A program made the translations under genes and the position numbers. A DNA stretch of 64,000 nucleotides from Emydura subglobosa. Its lineage: Eukaryota > Chordata > Testudines > Chelidae. Numbering within the stretch: position 1 is the first letter of the stretch; the number at the start of each line of letters is the position of its first letter. The notes under the pieces were generated by a model that was not told where the DNA came from, made no database searches, and saw nothing but the letters and a program-made list of their open reading frames with translations. The stretch spans positions 38,159,943-38,223,942 of the forward strand of contig ML679966.1 of the NCBI GenBank assembly GCA_007922225.1, written 5' to 3'. This document shows positions 46,607-58,600 of this stretch, in pieces.

Positions 46607-48511
46607 GCCTCCACCAATAATAGCAAAAATTATTTCTCAGGATGACCCACCCTACCAGAGAAAGTGTGTATGATTTTTACTGCCAGACTCTGTGGTTTTG
46701 ATTCTCCATGACTATATTAAAAGGAAAATGCAAAGACATGGTCAACAAACAGATAATTCACCTAGCCCAAGTAGCAGACTAAATATAAAAATAGTTACAA
46801 AAACAAATTTTCTATTAGAATAATTTTAGTCTACATTTTAGACTTTTCTCAACATATGCCAATTTAGGAAGTTAACTGAGAATGTCAGGGAACATGCATA
46901 CACTACATTAATTTCTAATCTCTCGGTATTTGGGAGAAATTGCTTCAATGATTTTTGAATGAGGTATTAACTTCTGCAGTTTTCTTCCATTTTTACATCT
47001 TTTTTTTCCTAATAGTCATTTATGTTCCAATTCAATGTTCACACTTGCCTCTTTCTTTCAATAGAAAAGGGACTCAGCTTTTATATGACTTAGAATTAAA
47101 TGAAGTCAATTCATTTATGTTTATTCAAAAATTATTCTATGACCATAAAATGATGGGATTATAATTTTGAATTATACAGGAATAATAAAAAAAATCAAGC
47201 CATTAAGTAAATGTGCATGTAGACCTATCTACCCAACCAATAACAAAATACACCAGAGATAATTATCAATTTTACATTTAAACCAATTTTTTTTTCCTGG
47301 TAAAGATAGCTGTGCAGCTTGTAAGATATCTTATGAGTAAAGATGGGTCAGCTGATCCAAATAAAAAAGAACCAACCTAGATCTGCTTGAAGGATCAAAC
47401 AAGTCTCAAATTTCACAACCAAGTCTGTCCTCACCAGTTCAAGACCAAAAACATTTGGCTAAGCAGCTGAACTAGTGGATGCTTCTCTAAATCAAAACAT
47501 AAATGGAGACATTAATTGGGCAACAGGACAATCAGAATTTATTCCTCCAGCATTGGGAAAGGCAAAGACTCCAGTGGTGACTTAGAATTTGATTCTCTTT
47601 GTGAACCTATTATGGAGAGGATCGTCAGTGAAATTCCATCTTTTCTCTGCCTCCTATACATTCACAGTTACTGCAAATTCTTCACTTCCAAATGGCTTAA
47701 AAAAGAATGTATCACAGCAGTGAACATTAAAAGGCAAACGTATATTGCAATAAAACAGGTAAACCACAGAATTACTCATGTTACAAAATGATCTGAAAAA
47801 CATACAAGTCTCTCAATCAGGGATTTAAATTGAGAGGATTTGGGGGGCAGGGCTTGTTTTTTTTAAATTTAATTTTATTTATTTATCTATTTTTTTAAGA
47901 GAGCAAGGACTTTCCTTTGCCCAGTGATCTCAATTGCTTGATTGCTTCTTGCAGCCAAACTTCACCAAGTGCACGTTAGCTCAGAGGCCTCAAAGCATAT
48001 TCCTCTTATACCCTGGCAGAATGTCAGGAAAATAAGACTGTGGTGAATTGTCAGTCGGTGAACTAAGGGCAGGCAGCTGTAGCTTTTCCTTTTTTCACAG
48101 AGGATTAGTTAACCCTATTCTTTCCAGCCACTGAATTTCTATGTATTTACCAAGTCACAATCACACAACTATCCCTGACTAGTTCTTTGAGTCCTGTAAT
48201 TACTTGTGTACACTTCCCTCATCTCTCAGTCTTTACCTTGTGACCTACAAATATATATTACCCACAATAAAGCTACATTAAAAGACTGTTAAACTTGTAA
48301 AGTCAAGAACTCAAAAATCAGAGAATGTCAGAACTCAGATTGCCCATAAAACTTTAATTTGGCCTCCTTGTGTAGGTGGATTATGACACAGTCATTAATT
48401 ATATCATCACATACTTCTCCTCCACCCCCACAGGGTTCCAGCCTCATTCTGAGCATAGGAGGGACAGCTTTCAATATATGTTTTTATTTTTATCATTTCA
48501 AATGAGAAAGG
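46607..48511. other. Intronic sequence, nothing recognised
   Basis: AT-rich; T-rich stretch at 47858..47897. No family recognised. Confidence 0.5.
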
Positions 48512-48539
48512 TTTTTTTTTTTGTGGGGGGGGGGGGGGG
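48512..48539. repeat. Poly-T followed by poly-G tract
   Basis: About 11 T, GT, then about 15 G. A G run of this length can form a G-quadruplex between strands or be miscounted in assembly. Confidence 0.95.
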
Positions 48540-48904
48540 TTCTTTTGTGGTTGGGGAAGGTCATGGATTTACTTATTGATCAATCAAGTCTCCTGCCATT
48601 TTGGGCCAAAATATCATGAGAAGTGCTCATACAATCTCAACACAGTTGAAACAGAGTCCTGGTTTGACACCAAACCTATACTCAAAACGTGTCCAGATGC
48701 TAATTCAAACACCTCCTCCTCATTTTATCTGCACTATAATATAATACTTCAGTATTACTTTGGAATCTTTTATGACTAAAACTTCACTCTAAAAGGAATG
48801 TTTCAGTTACAGTTTGCTAGAAATCTTCCATTGAATGATTTTTGACAGAAAATACAGCTTCCATAAAATCAAATATTTGAAAGGGGGAATTTTGTTCAAA
48901 GAGA

Positions 48905-49010
48905 AGATGTGGAGGGGTACTGTCTTTTATTGGGCCAACATCTATTGATGAGAGAGACAAGCATTTGAGTTTACACAAAGTTGTTGTTCAGGTCCGAAGG
49001 AAAAAAAAGA
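48905..49010. repeat. Dispersed-repeat-like segment
   Basis: 'gtcttttattgggccaacat' followed by 'ctattgatgagagagacaag' and 'gttgttgttcaggtccgaag' resembles a phrase I recall as dispersed in reptile and bird DNA. Class unknown. Confidence 0.4.
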
Positions 49011-49157
49011 TCTTTACATAAAACCACCAAAAGGCTTTCTATTTCAAAGTATATCCAGAAAAACATTGAGGACAGCAAACTTAGAAATGCCTTACCTAGT
49101 AGATCATCTTCAGAAAGCTGTGGAGGTAGAAGTGTTCAGCATGCCAGATAAACCTGA

Positions 49158-49451
49158 GGCCTCGTCTACACTGACCAGCAAATTCAGTGACAGTCGATGG
49201 GAGTTACACAAGCTACCTAGAGTGGCTTGCCTAACTCCCGTCCACTTAGCAACATCTGTTTTACGTGCTGTCTCCACTACACCGCACCAATGGGAAATGC
49301 GTACCAGTCGACGCAGCATTACGCTTTTTTTGGAGGTGGTTTTATTAGCTCAACTTCTGGATCGATTGAGTGTATCTTCACTGCCGCTCAATAAAACTGG
49401 AAAAATCAATCTGATGGTGGCAAATTTGCTGCTGTCAGTGTAGACATAGCC
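49158..49451. mobile_element. Foldback-type MITE, 294 bp, with perfect 3-bp target duplication
   Basis: Left end GGCCTCGTCTACACTGACC and right end GTCAGTGTAGACATAGCC (reverse complement GGCTATGTCTACACTGAC) form terminal inverted repeats of about 18 bp. TGA flanks both sides (49155..49157, 49452..49454). CpG words are still present ('gtcgatgg', 'gtcgacg', 'atcgattg'). The 125-codon plus frame through it is accidental. Confidence 0.85.
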
Positions 49452-49832
49452 TGAGAATGTAGTAATACTTAACAGTCCTAAAAGTGCATAGTTATCAGTT
49501 CAAAAATTCTTCTGCAACCACCATCAGCCTCATTACAGACTGATGGGAAAAGCAGGACTGATGGCCTAGGTTCCCAATGACATTTGCGGGAACTCTCAGG
49601 AAGATTGTACCTCTACATTTGCGTCCAACTACCATAAATCTGTGGAAATTTGCAGTGAGCACCAGGGGAACTTTTGATCAAACACAGTATGCTTTTTAAC
49701 GATGGGACACTACAGAGAGGCATGACCTGTACCAAAGTAATTGGAGGAAGTTTCAGTGATTTGACAGTTTATCGGTTGAATGTTACTCTGGTTTCTCAGC
49801 CCTGGACCGAAGGTAGCAATGTTATGGGAATA

Positions 49833-49965
49833 GTGTATCTCTACACAGCGGCTTGGGTTAGCAGGGCTCACACTAGTACTCTAACAATAGCTGTGTAAAC
49901 AGCCCTTTGAAGTTGCAGCTCGAGTTGGAGCTCAGGCTCTATCGCTTAGGCTGGGAGGTTTTAGA
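49833..49965. mobile_element. Partial MITE, same family as the copy at 19345
   Basis: Shares 'tctctacacagc', 'gcttgggttagc', 'actctaacaatagctgtgta', 'tttgaagttgcagct' and 'ttggagctcaggctct' with the left half of the 19345 element. The right half is missing. Confidence 0.75.
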
Positions 49966-50139
49966 GTCCACTAGCCCAAAACTGGTCCCAGGCAGGCAGA
50001 CTCACTGCTGCAGGCTATGGAGAGATACCAACGGTTTATCTACTCTAACTTCCTGTATATAACAGACCATCACCACCACTCTCTGCCAGAATTAGACCAA
50101 AGTATTACAATCCACAGGAGACTGAATTATTTTATGCCA

Positions 50140-50870
50140 GAGGCAAAGGTTAGGAGGGACTGAGGTGCACCAATGCCCCAGACCCCCACAATGGCTGGCA
50201 ATTGATTAAGTGAGACATACACAGATAATCCTGGTAAGTGACCCACACTGCAGAAGATGGCAAAAACCACCCTCTAACCTTGCTCCTAATCTGACCTGGA
50301 GGAAAGTTTCTTCTGGATCCCACCATATGGCAATCAGGTAGACCTTGAGTGTGTGAGGAAGAATCAGCCAGCCAAGCAACTGCGAGAGAGAATGCTCAGT
50401 GCCACCTCAGAGCCCCGGTGCCCACCCCGTCCAGTGTTCCATCTCCTGCTGTGCCATCCTTGAGTCTTCAGAGGAAAGAGATTTAAAGCACCAAAACACA
50501 AAAAATCCAGAATACACGTGGGGAAAAAATCCCTTCCTGCCCTCTGCAGGTGGCCAGATGAAATTCTGAAGCCCCGAAGTACGAGTTTTGCCCCAGGGAT
50601 GTTGAGCCCACCACTACAAACATGCCCACCATATAATCACACTCATAAATGTGTACAGCTCTCTCTGAAGACTAATGAAGTTGTTTGCCTTAACAACTTC
50701 TACTGGGTTACCACTCCGATGATTATAAAACTTCGAATTTCCAACTTCAATTTGTTCATGGCCAGTTTATATCAATTTGTTCTTGTGCCAACATTGTCCT
50801 TGAGCTTAAATAGCTCTCCACCCTCTTTGGAGTGGGTGGGGGGAAAATCTGATGCTGCAGGTGAACAGGT
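50140..50870 (-). mobile_element. Old LINE fragment, L3-like
   Basis: Plus strand ends 'tcaatttgttcttgtgccaa', 'cattgtccttgagcttaaat', 'agctctccaccctc', a phrase order typical of old LINE copies in reptiles; the left part has 'ccttcctgccctctgcaggt' and 'accactccgatgattat'. Family assignment tentative. Confidence 0.45.
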
Positions 50871-51850
50871 TCTTTAAAGATGCCTTTGTGGTTTTAAAGA
50901 AGAGGAGGGAACATCCTGTGGGACAGGAACAAAAAGGAAAAAGTTTTGAATGTGATACCGTGGGATGCAGTGAGAGGATGAGTTCCCTCTGCTTGGGCTC
51001 CTGATTCTGTGGCTGGCTGTGTAAATCTCACCCTATGGCGCTGAGGCCAGTCACTGCAGAGGGCCCATTAAGATGATACATAGCCCTCAACAGCCAAATT
51101 CTGGCAGCTCAGCTGCTGCTTCCTGTTCCATCCAGTCTTCCCTCCACTTAGGGCTGCTGCTGCTTACTGCTGGGACAGGGACTCTCTCTTCTACTCCAGT
51201 CCTTCCCTCCACTACACAGCTCTAAATGCAGGCAGCTGGGAGTGATGGAAGGTAAGGAGGAGGGATGGAAAGAAGGAGACAGAGATGGACACAGAGTCTT
51301 CCAAAAAAGAACATTCCTGCAGCCTAAGTGAAGATGCACTGAGCTACAAACAAGCAGCCCATAAATTCTACTTCCAGCTTTTCTAGTGACTGCTGTTAAT
51401 TAATCTGTGCTCCTCCCACTCCTAATTATTAACCAAGGTCTCATACTCCTACTTCAGGGGAGACAAATCATCATTCAATTGTTTTACAGTTAAGATAACT
51501 GAGAGGGTGCATAATGTCCCTGACAACAAAAGGGAGCAGAGTTCAGGCTGGTGTTGAAATGACAGATATTTCTCGACTTAGGTTTTTGAGCTACCAGTAC
51601 AGTGACCTAATTTTCTAACTTTCAAACTTTTTAAACCTTTACCTTCAAATGTTCTGACTTTTAAACGTGTGTGGATTTTTTTAAATAAACTACAGCATTA
51701 TAAATTATGTTTTCATTTAATATGTTTCTGTTAAAAAATAATTGTATCTTAAAGTTTTCTTCTTTTTTTAAAAGGAGGAACTTTAGAGATTGTGAATTTT
51801 AAAGATAAGAACTAAGTATAGAGATATCCTTGACATAGCTGGAAAAATGT
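50871..51850. other. Intronic sequence, nothing recognised
   Basis: Purine-rich stretches at 51245..51300; otherwise featureless. Confidence 0.5.
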
Positions 51851-51874
51851 ATTATCTATCTATCTATCTATCTG
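51851..51874. repeat. ATCT tetranucleotide microsatellite
   Basis: About five ATCT units, short enough to be modestly variable only. Confidence 0.9.
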
Positions 51875-54800
51875 TCACTTTTGATTAACTGTTATATCAC
51901 AAGGGAAGGATTTGTTGATTCAGTATGACCATCGTGCCAACTCAGTATTTTATTTTTACCTTTTTGTCCAGTGGAGCATGTGTAATAGTAATGGGTATCA
52001 TTACACAATTCCATTGTAGCACGTTTACGAAATGCCTAATAGTTTGCAGAGTATTTATTGAAGTCTTCTAAAAATCATTAGCTAGCATTATTTACACTTT
52101 CAGACTTCATGGAGGGTCATCAATACCTTTAAAACACATGTAATCTTAAAAATGTTTACTTTAAACCATAAATGATTTTTTTTTAAAATCCAGTAACAAA
52201 TAAAAATCTATTTCCACACCAACATTTTGCTACATTGACAAGCTGTGAGAATTCAGAACCTAATCTTCAAGATCAATTAAGTATGCAGTTTACTCCTTTA
52301 GGGATAGTAAAATAGATATTACAAAACTTAGTTTGAGTTTTGCTACCTGTATTATAAGGATTTTAGCAAATCAGAGCACCACTGCTTACAGGTCTTCTTG
52401 AGTATTAAGATTTAATCTCAACGACCTTTAAGTTATCTTTATTTATTCAAGCACTGAATGAAAAAAACATGTTATAAACGAATAAAACATATATAAAATA
52501 TGACAGCAGTCAGACCAATGATTTTGGCTGGCAAGGGACCTCTAAGCAATCAGGTGACCTGTAATGGAACAGGTTTTTTTGTGGTGTTTTCTGCCAAAAG
52601 AGACAATGAACGAAAAAGAGAAAATATTGCTACTAAGCTAAAGGTGCCCATGTCTGCATTTAGAGTGAAAGAGAAAAGCAAAAACAATCTGCTCTTAACC
52701 AGCCATAGCAGCTCAGCAGAACTCTTGCAGGACATTAGACAGTTAATTTACCAGAACCAGCTGGCTTTCCTCACTCTCCCTGTCAGCAACATGCCCTCTA
52801 GCCATGCAGTCCAGGCTGTGGGCACCTCTCTTTTTCTGTGTGACATGTCAGCAAGTCACTCACTCTTTTTCTCATTTGCACAGCATGTGACATTAGTTAA
52901 GCTTACAGATGAAATATTATTTTAGGGTTTTCTTTACAGTCTTTAGCTGGCAATCTACCATGTGTAGTGTAACGCACGTCACACACAGCAGTAAATGATG
53001 CATAGGCACAACAATAATTTCTTATGCTGCAGCCCCAAAAGCGTAAGATGTATTTATTCTAAACAATCAAAGCATTATAACGCGGATAAGATCAAAAATG
53101 ACAAATTTAGGGGCGTTATATAAAAATAATTATTAATGGTATAAGAAGTTACTAGTCTTATGCTTCCATCTCTTGTAAAAGGCTTTATATGTAAAATAAA
53201 TTAATTTACCTGGAAAGATTTCAAAAGGCAAACCGCTCTATGCAAAGCTCTTGCTGTCATTTCCAGTATGTGTAGTGCAAACTAAGTTATGTTTCCTTTC
53301 TCACCCAAGAGCTTAGGCTTCTCTTAATGACTTCCAGAATATTAATATAGTTTCTAGTAATCGGGATCATAATCCTGCCAGTGATTCTATCCCCTATGAC
53401 AGAAGAGGCAGCACTAGATTGAGAGGATAGTGAACACTGCTTTCTTAGACAATTAAACAGTGGAAGGGAAAATATCTTCTCTTGGTATCATCAAAAATAG
53501 ACATTAACCACATAGTTTACATTATATATAAAGACTAACTAGACCTAAATGCAAGGGAATTGGCATTGACATTCTGTTAGTAAGAATAGAGTGTTAGGTC
53601 TTACATTCCCTGTCCTTATTAAAAGGTACACCGAATTTAAATTATATTATTGACATATAAAAACACTATTTTACTTGAAGCAAGTTAATGGCCTGATACT
53701 ATAATGACTTACTGCAGTGCACAGTGCTTAGCACTGTGTGTAGTCAGTCCCCATTGTGGATTACTTAGAACACTCAAATATTTAAAATGAAAATTATTCT
53801 TTATCATTGGCATGTTTACTTTTCCACTGCACTCAGTTTGGGAATGAAATTGGACTTTACCTGTTTAACTTTAAATATAGCAATTTTCTAATTAGATTCA
53901 TTTTCACACTCTTATGCACTACTGTGTAATGATTTTGTACTGTCAGTCTGAAACAATAAAGAAGAGTGAAGTACCTAACGCCAAATTCCTGATTCTCCAT
54001 GCATAGTCAAACCATCAGACTGAGAGCTAGGGAGTTCTTCTGAGGCTGGAGTAGAAGAGCCCCTTCTCTCCATGCAACTCCGTGGGAACCAACATCTGCT
54101 CAAGGCTAGAGCAGCCTCCATGCCATTTGTGTCTCTACTACAAGGGGGAGGGAGTTTGGTGGATTAACCTAACAGTAGATTGCCCACTCTTCCCCAAATC
54201 CCCACTGTGCAATGAGATAGAGATTGCTCTTCCACATAGGCTCTTCAAATCCTGCTCTACACACTGCAGCGTATGGTACTATTGGCTCTACTACATGAGA
54301 GTCCTACATACATGCAATGGAGGGAATAGGGTATGAATTGCTTCCCTTTATCTTTATGCAATATCATCTCTGAAGTCTGTCTCCTCATGTCTTTGTTTCC
54401 CAGTCTCCTCCCTCCCCCGCCCCACCAAAAAGACTACTACTGTACAGTATGCCTGGGATTTCTGGGAAGTTTAAATGGGCTCTCTCCCATATACACCAAT
54501 ATCTGAAAGCACTATCAGCAACTTGAAGAAATCTTCTGACTAGTTACCTCCTAGACAATGTGTCAAGGATTGAATCTCCTATGAACAATAAGGTCCTATA
54601 TATGCTCTATCTACTCTCTCTGAAAGCCATTTTGTTCTTGAGGACTGCAGTCTTTCCTAATCTAATGCCAGGTAGCCAGGTTTGGGAAAGGGGAGCTCTA
54701 CAAAGGTTAAAGAGGAGGAATCCCTCAGGCTCTAGTAGCGTTGGCTACATTTGCATTCTTGGAATGTGAAGGCAGCACCAAGTAGAAGTGGGTAGCAGAC

Positions 54801-55101
54801 TCCTCCTTGGACTGACCCATGTTATGCTGGACAGAGAACCTCCATTCTGATAGGTGATGCATGCCCTCTCCCACAAATCTGTCACACACTGCATCTGCTT
54901 CTTCTAGTATCTGTGGGTCCTCGAGCAAAGATAGTGACCATATTTCTGATATTTTCCAACAGTCAACTGGTGAATGTATATTTCAAAATTACTTTTTCTT
55001 GCATTATCAACTTTGTAGCAAAGTCCAATTCTCTTATTCATGCCAATAAGCAAGTGAATTTCTCATTCATACTGTGAAGTTATCCAGGCACAGACACTTT
55101 A
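51875..55101. other. Intronic sequence, nothing recognised
   Basis: 3.2 kb. The longest frame is 141 codons at 52500..52925 (plus) without a recognisable domain or splice context; see rejected items. Confidence 0.5.
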
Positions 55102-55261
55102 AGGGGATATATAAGTGTTATTTAGAAAATAGGTAACATCTCAAGTGTGTTTAAATATGCAAGCAAATCAAAGTATGTTTTGAGGGGATATATAAGTGTT
55201 ATTTAGAAAATAGGTAACATCTCAAGTGTGTTTAAATATGCAAGCAAATCAAAGTATGTTT
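55102..55261. repeat. Perfect tandem duplication, 79 bp with 81-bp period
   Basis: The block 55102..55180 is repeated at 55183..55261 with no mismatch that I can see, separated by TG. It starts 'aggggatatataagtgttat' and ends 'caaatcaaagtatgttt'. It is a recent duplication or an assembly artefact. Confidence 0.95.
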
Positions 55262-55369
55262 ATAAAAAGTCAAGGAGCAAAGCAAAATAAATAAGAAAAT
55301 ACTGAATTTTTCAGAGTTCATGGGTTTTTCATAATTTAAGGGGAAAAAATTACATTCACTCAGTGTAAT

Positions 55370-55650
55370 TATCCTCCTTCAAATTCCTCCTTAAATTTCT
55401 CCTTTGCCATGATGCCTACAGGAAATTTGACAACAGTTAGGCCATTGATGTGCTATTGCCAGTGCCTTTCATACCGACCAATATTGTCTCATTGTTTCCT
55501 GGTACTCTCCCATCTATCTGTATCCATCTATTGTCTCTTGTCTTATACATAAATTGTCAGCTCTTCAGATGTTTGAGCATCTAGTGCAATGAGGTCCTGG
55601 TTCATGACTAGGGCTCCTAGTTGCTATGGAATACAAATAAAACAACAACA
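55370..55650 (+). mobile_element. LINE 3' end, L2/L3-like
   Basis: 'aattcctccttaaatttctc', 'tttgccatgatgcctacagg', 'atctattgtctcttgtctta' and 'gcaatgaggtcctggttcat' then 'gactagggctcctagttgct' give the C-terminal and 3' tail order of an old reptile LINE, ending in AAATAAAACAACAAC. Confidence 0.65.
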
Positions 55651-58600
55651 ACATAAGAGATCATAAGACTTTCCTCTGGCTTGAACAATTCAACAACTAG
55701 TTGTAATGAAATTCTCTACTACAAAGAAAGGGAATATCTACGAAAACTGTCAATTATTTCAGACCAACTACATTTTTTCAAGTGCATCCACTGTACCTAC
55801 TAGGGAAAAAGGCTTTTTCAAAATGTACACAGATATCGTAAAAAGTTATCGTATTGAATAAAGTTAAATATCATGACATTATTGAAATCAATGGGAGCTT
55901 TGCCACGGACTTCAACAGGGACAGGATTTCATGGCAGTGTGTGCCTTTGGAACAATTTGGTCCTTTCAGAGTTTGCAGAAAAAGATATATTGCTTTTATT
56001 TTGGACCCAAGGATGAGTTGTCATTCATTCTATTGCATTCCATTTGGGGCTTAGACTTGTTTCCTTGAAGTGCAGGCTAAGGAGTTACGTTGCCTTTCAC
56101 CTTCAAATTCTGGCCGGTAGACTGACCTCTGCATATCCTGACTCCAGAGAACTTCATTTAGGAGGCCAGATGAATAATGAAACTTTAATTTCAAATTTTT
56201 CAAGCTACCAGGAGACCTTTTGAGCAAATAAGAAAGGATGCACTATAATTTCTCTCTCATAAGATGGCTTTTCTATTTAGCAATAACACTGGCCAGGAGA
56301 GTCAGTGACCTGGAGGAATTCTTCGCCAAAAAGCCATAAATGCAATTTTTCAGTTTAAAGTAGTTCTCAGGCTTTTGTTAAACAAAATATTAAATTATTT
56401 AATCAATTCCCCTCTTACCTTCTTTCTTCCCTAAACCTAACCACATATCAAATGAGCAGTTATGTACATTGGTTGTGTTCTGAGCTTGTTTCAATCTGGA
56501 AAGGACAGCAAGAAGATTTCACAAAGATCTTTGATAAGGTCGTCTTTAGTCTATTGTTTTCTTAAAAATTGAGAAAGAAAAGTGACGGTGTTGCTTGAAT
56601 CAGTGCTGAAATAGGTCATTAGCTTGTTTGCATTCCTCAGCGATGGCTAGCGGGTCATGGTCCAGATGTCAATGCAATGCTCCACAGGTACCAGTAGCAG
56701 CAGCTGATGGAAGCCAGACATGGGGAGAAAGAATAGCTCTTCCATGGCTGAGCTACAGCAACTCTATAACATCAGGGGTTTCCACTTTGCCCATACTCCA
56801 GATATGGATGGGCAGGTTGGGATGAAATTTTATTATAAATGTAGTTTAGATTTTAAAAAAAAGTGTCCACATCAGTGGACAAATACACATTGATTAAGAC
56901 ATATCAGTTAGGGCTCACAATATAAAATCCTCTCCAGCTCATCCCAAACCGGATGATACCAAACCTCCCAAAAAAGGGCTGGATCTCAATCCTCTCTACC
57001 TGCAAAAGTGGAGGGACTGATACCACTCTCTAAGCAGAAGTGAGAAAAGGAATTCAAGGACCCTTGAATTGTTTTTCTGACTTCTGCTTTGAAAGCAGGA
57101 TCAGCCCCTACAGTTCTGGAATATTCCAAACTCCTTTTTAAAATCAGAAGGGGTGAAGGTATGTAAGGAACGCAAGATTGGAGCACAAAATCCCACCTAA
57201 AGATCGTATACTAAGTTGACTGGATAATTTACATGTTTGGAAGTTTAATAATTGAGAAATATCTGACTTTTCCTCTTAGCCACAGAAAAATACTTTTGAC
57301 ATCAATGTCAACTGGGCTTTAGTCAGCATGTCTCTTGTGATAGTGCAATTTGCTTGGCTTTATGTTGTCAATTAGAATTCCACTTTCCTGCTAAGTCAAT
57401 ACAATTAGATTACTACAGAGACTTCATTACAGCCACAGGCAGGACAGCAGATGAGGTATACAATTTTCTCCCTGTGATGCCAGCACTACTAAATAGTTAT
57501 TGGAACAACGGTCTATAAAAGAGGACAATAAATGCTTTTACCTTAAATATTGTTTTCCAATAAAAGGTTCTCACTTCAGAAGGAAAGAGAATAAATAGGA
57601 AAAAATGGACATAAGGTAGATGTTGCTTGCTATTAGTGGGAACACTTATTACTGAGCTATATTTAACATATTAAATTACAATTTTGTCATACAATCAAAT
57701 ATATGGCATGCTCACGAGAATGAATGATCCTATGATATGTACAGGTTTATAATTTTTTTCATTGAAGATAGAGATTTGATGCATTAAAAAGTTACTGAAC
57801 AATATTGTTCTGTACTTCATTGATTTATACTCTTAAATGCCGGGATTCAAATGCTTTTCACACTTGAAGTTTCATTGTTATCTGTTTTTCGAAGGTATAC
57901 TTTTATTAACCAGAATAATTCCATATTTTTTCTATACGTGCAAAACTTTGAACACAAAGACTCAGTTATCTCTACACCTTGTCCCATGCCATCTTCCTCA
58001 ATACATTACCATCTTACAGAATGTTTTCAGACCAAAAATATCTGATGTTTTTCAATTTAATAGATTCTGGTTTGCTAAAAAATTTAAAAACTCAGTAGAA
58101 GCAGCCATAAATTCAAGAAATGAAAGCAAATCCATGGTTTTCAGTTACAGGGTGTGACTTGACAGAATTGTCCATTAAAATAATTTCTCAAATTTATATT
58201 ATGACTTCTGAACATCTTGCTAGTCACAATGCAAAATTAAAGTTTAAAAACGGTGGGAGGATCATGTTTCTCAGGATACACAAGGAGGAGGATAATTTTC
58301 CACTTCAGGGGCAAAAGCCTGGCAGTATTATCTTTTCTACTGAACTCCCTGAACTCTTTCAGGGGGCTTCTGGGGACAGCTGCACTCAGGGAAGTCCCTG
58401 GCAGGATGACTACGTGAGCAATATTGCCAGGAGAATAGTTCTAGAACAGGACAGCAGAGGGAAAGCAGAATTAAGAATGGCAGCCTCCTCCAGGGGAAGA
58501 ATTTATAAACGCCCAATTTAGAGTTGGGGGTAAGTGAGATCTGGATGGAGGTAAGACCAGTGAGAAGTCACTGGGTTGGGGACAGGGGACATCAGGAAAG

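Noticed and set aside
49066..49443. 125-codon plus-strand frame
   Set aside because: Nearly all of it lies inside the 294-bp MITE.
52500..52925. 141-codon plus-strand frame
   Set aside because: The longest frame outside repeats with a non-repeat composition, but I recognise no domain, and it has an unremarkable lysine/serine-rich composition. Chance in 64 kb six-frame space is plausible. A protein search would settle it.
58120..58521. 133-codon plus-strand frame
   Set aside because: No domain or splice signals in suitable positions; composition typical of intron.
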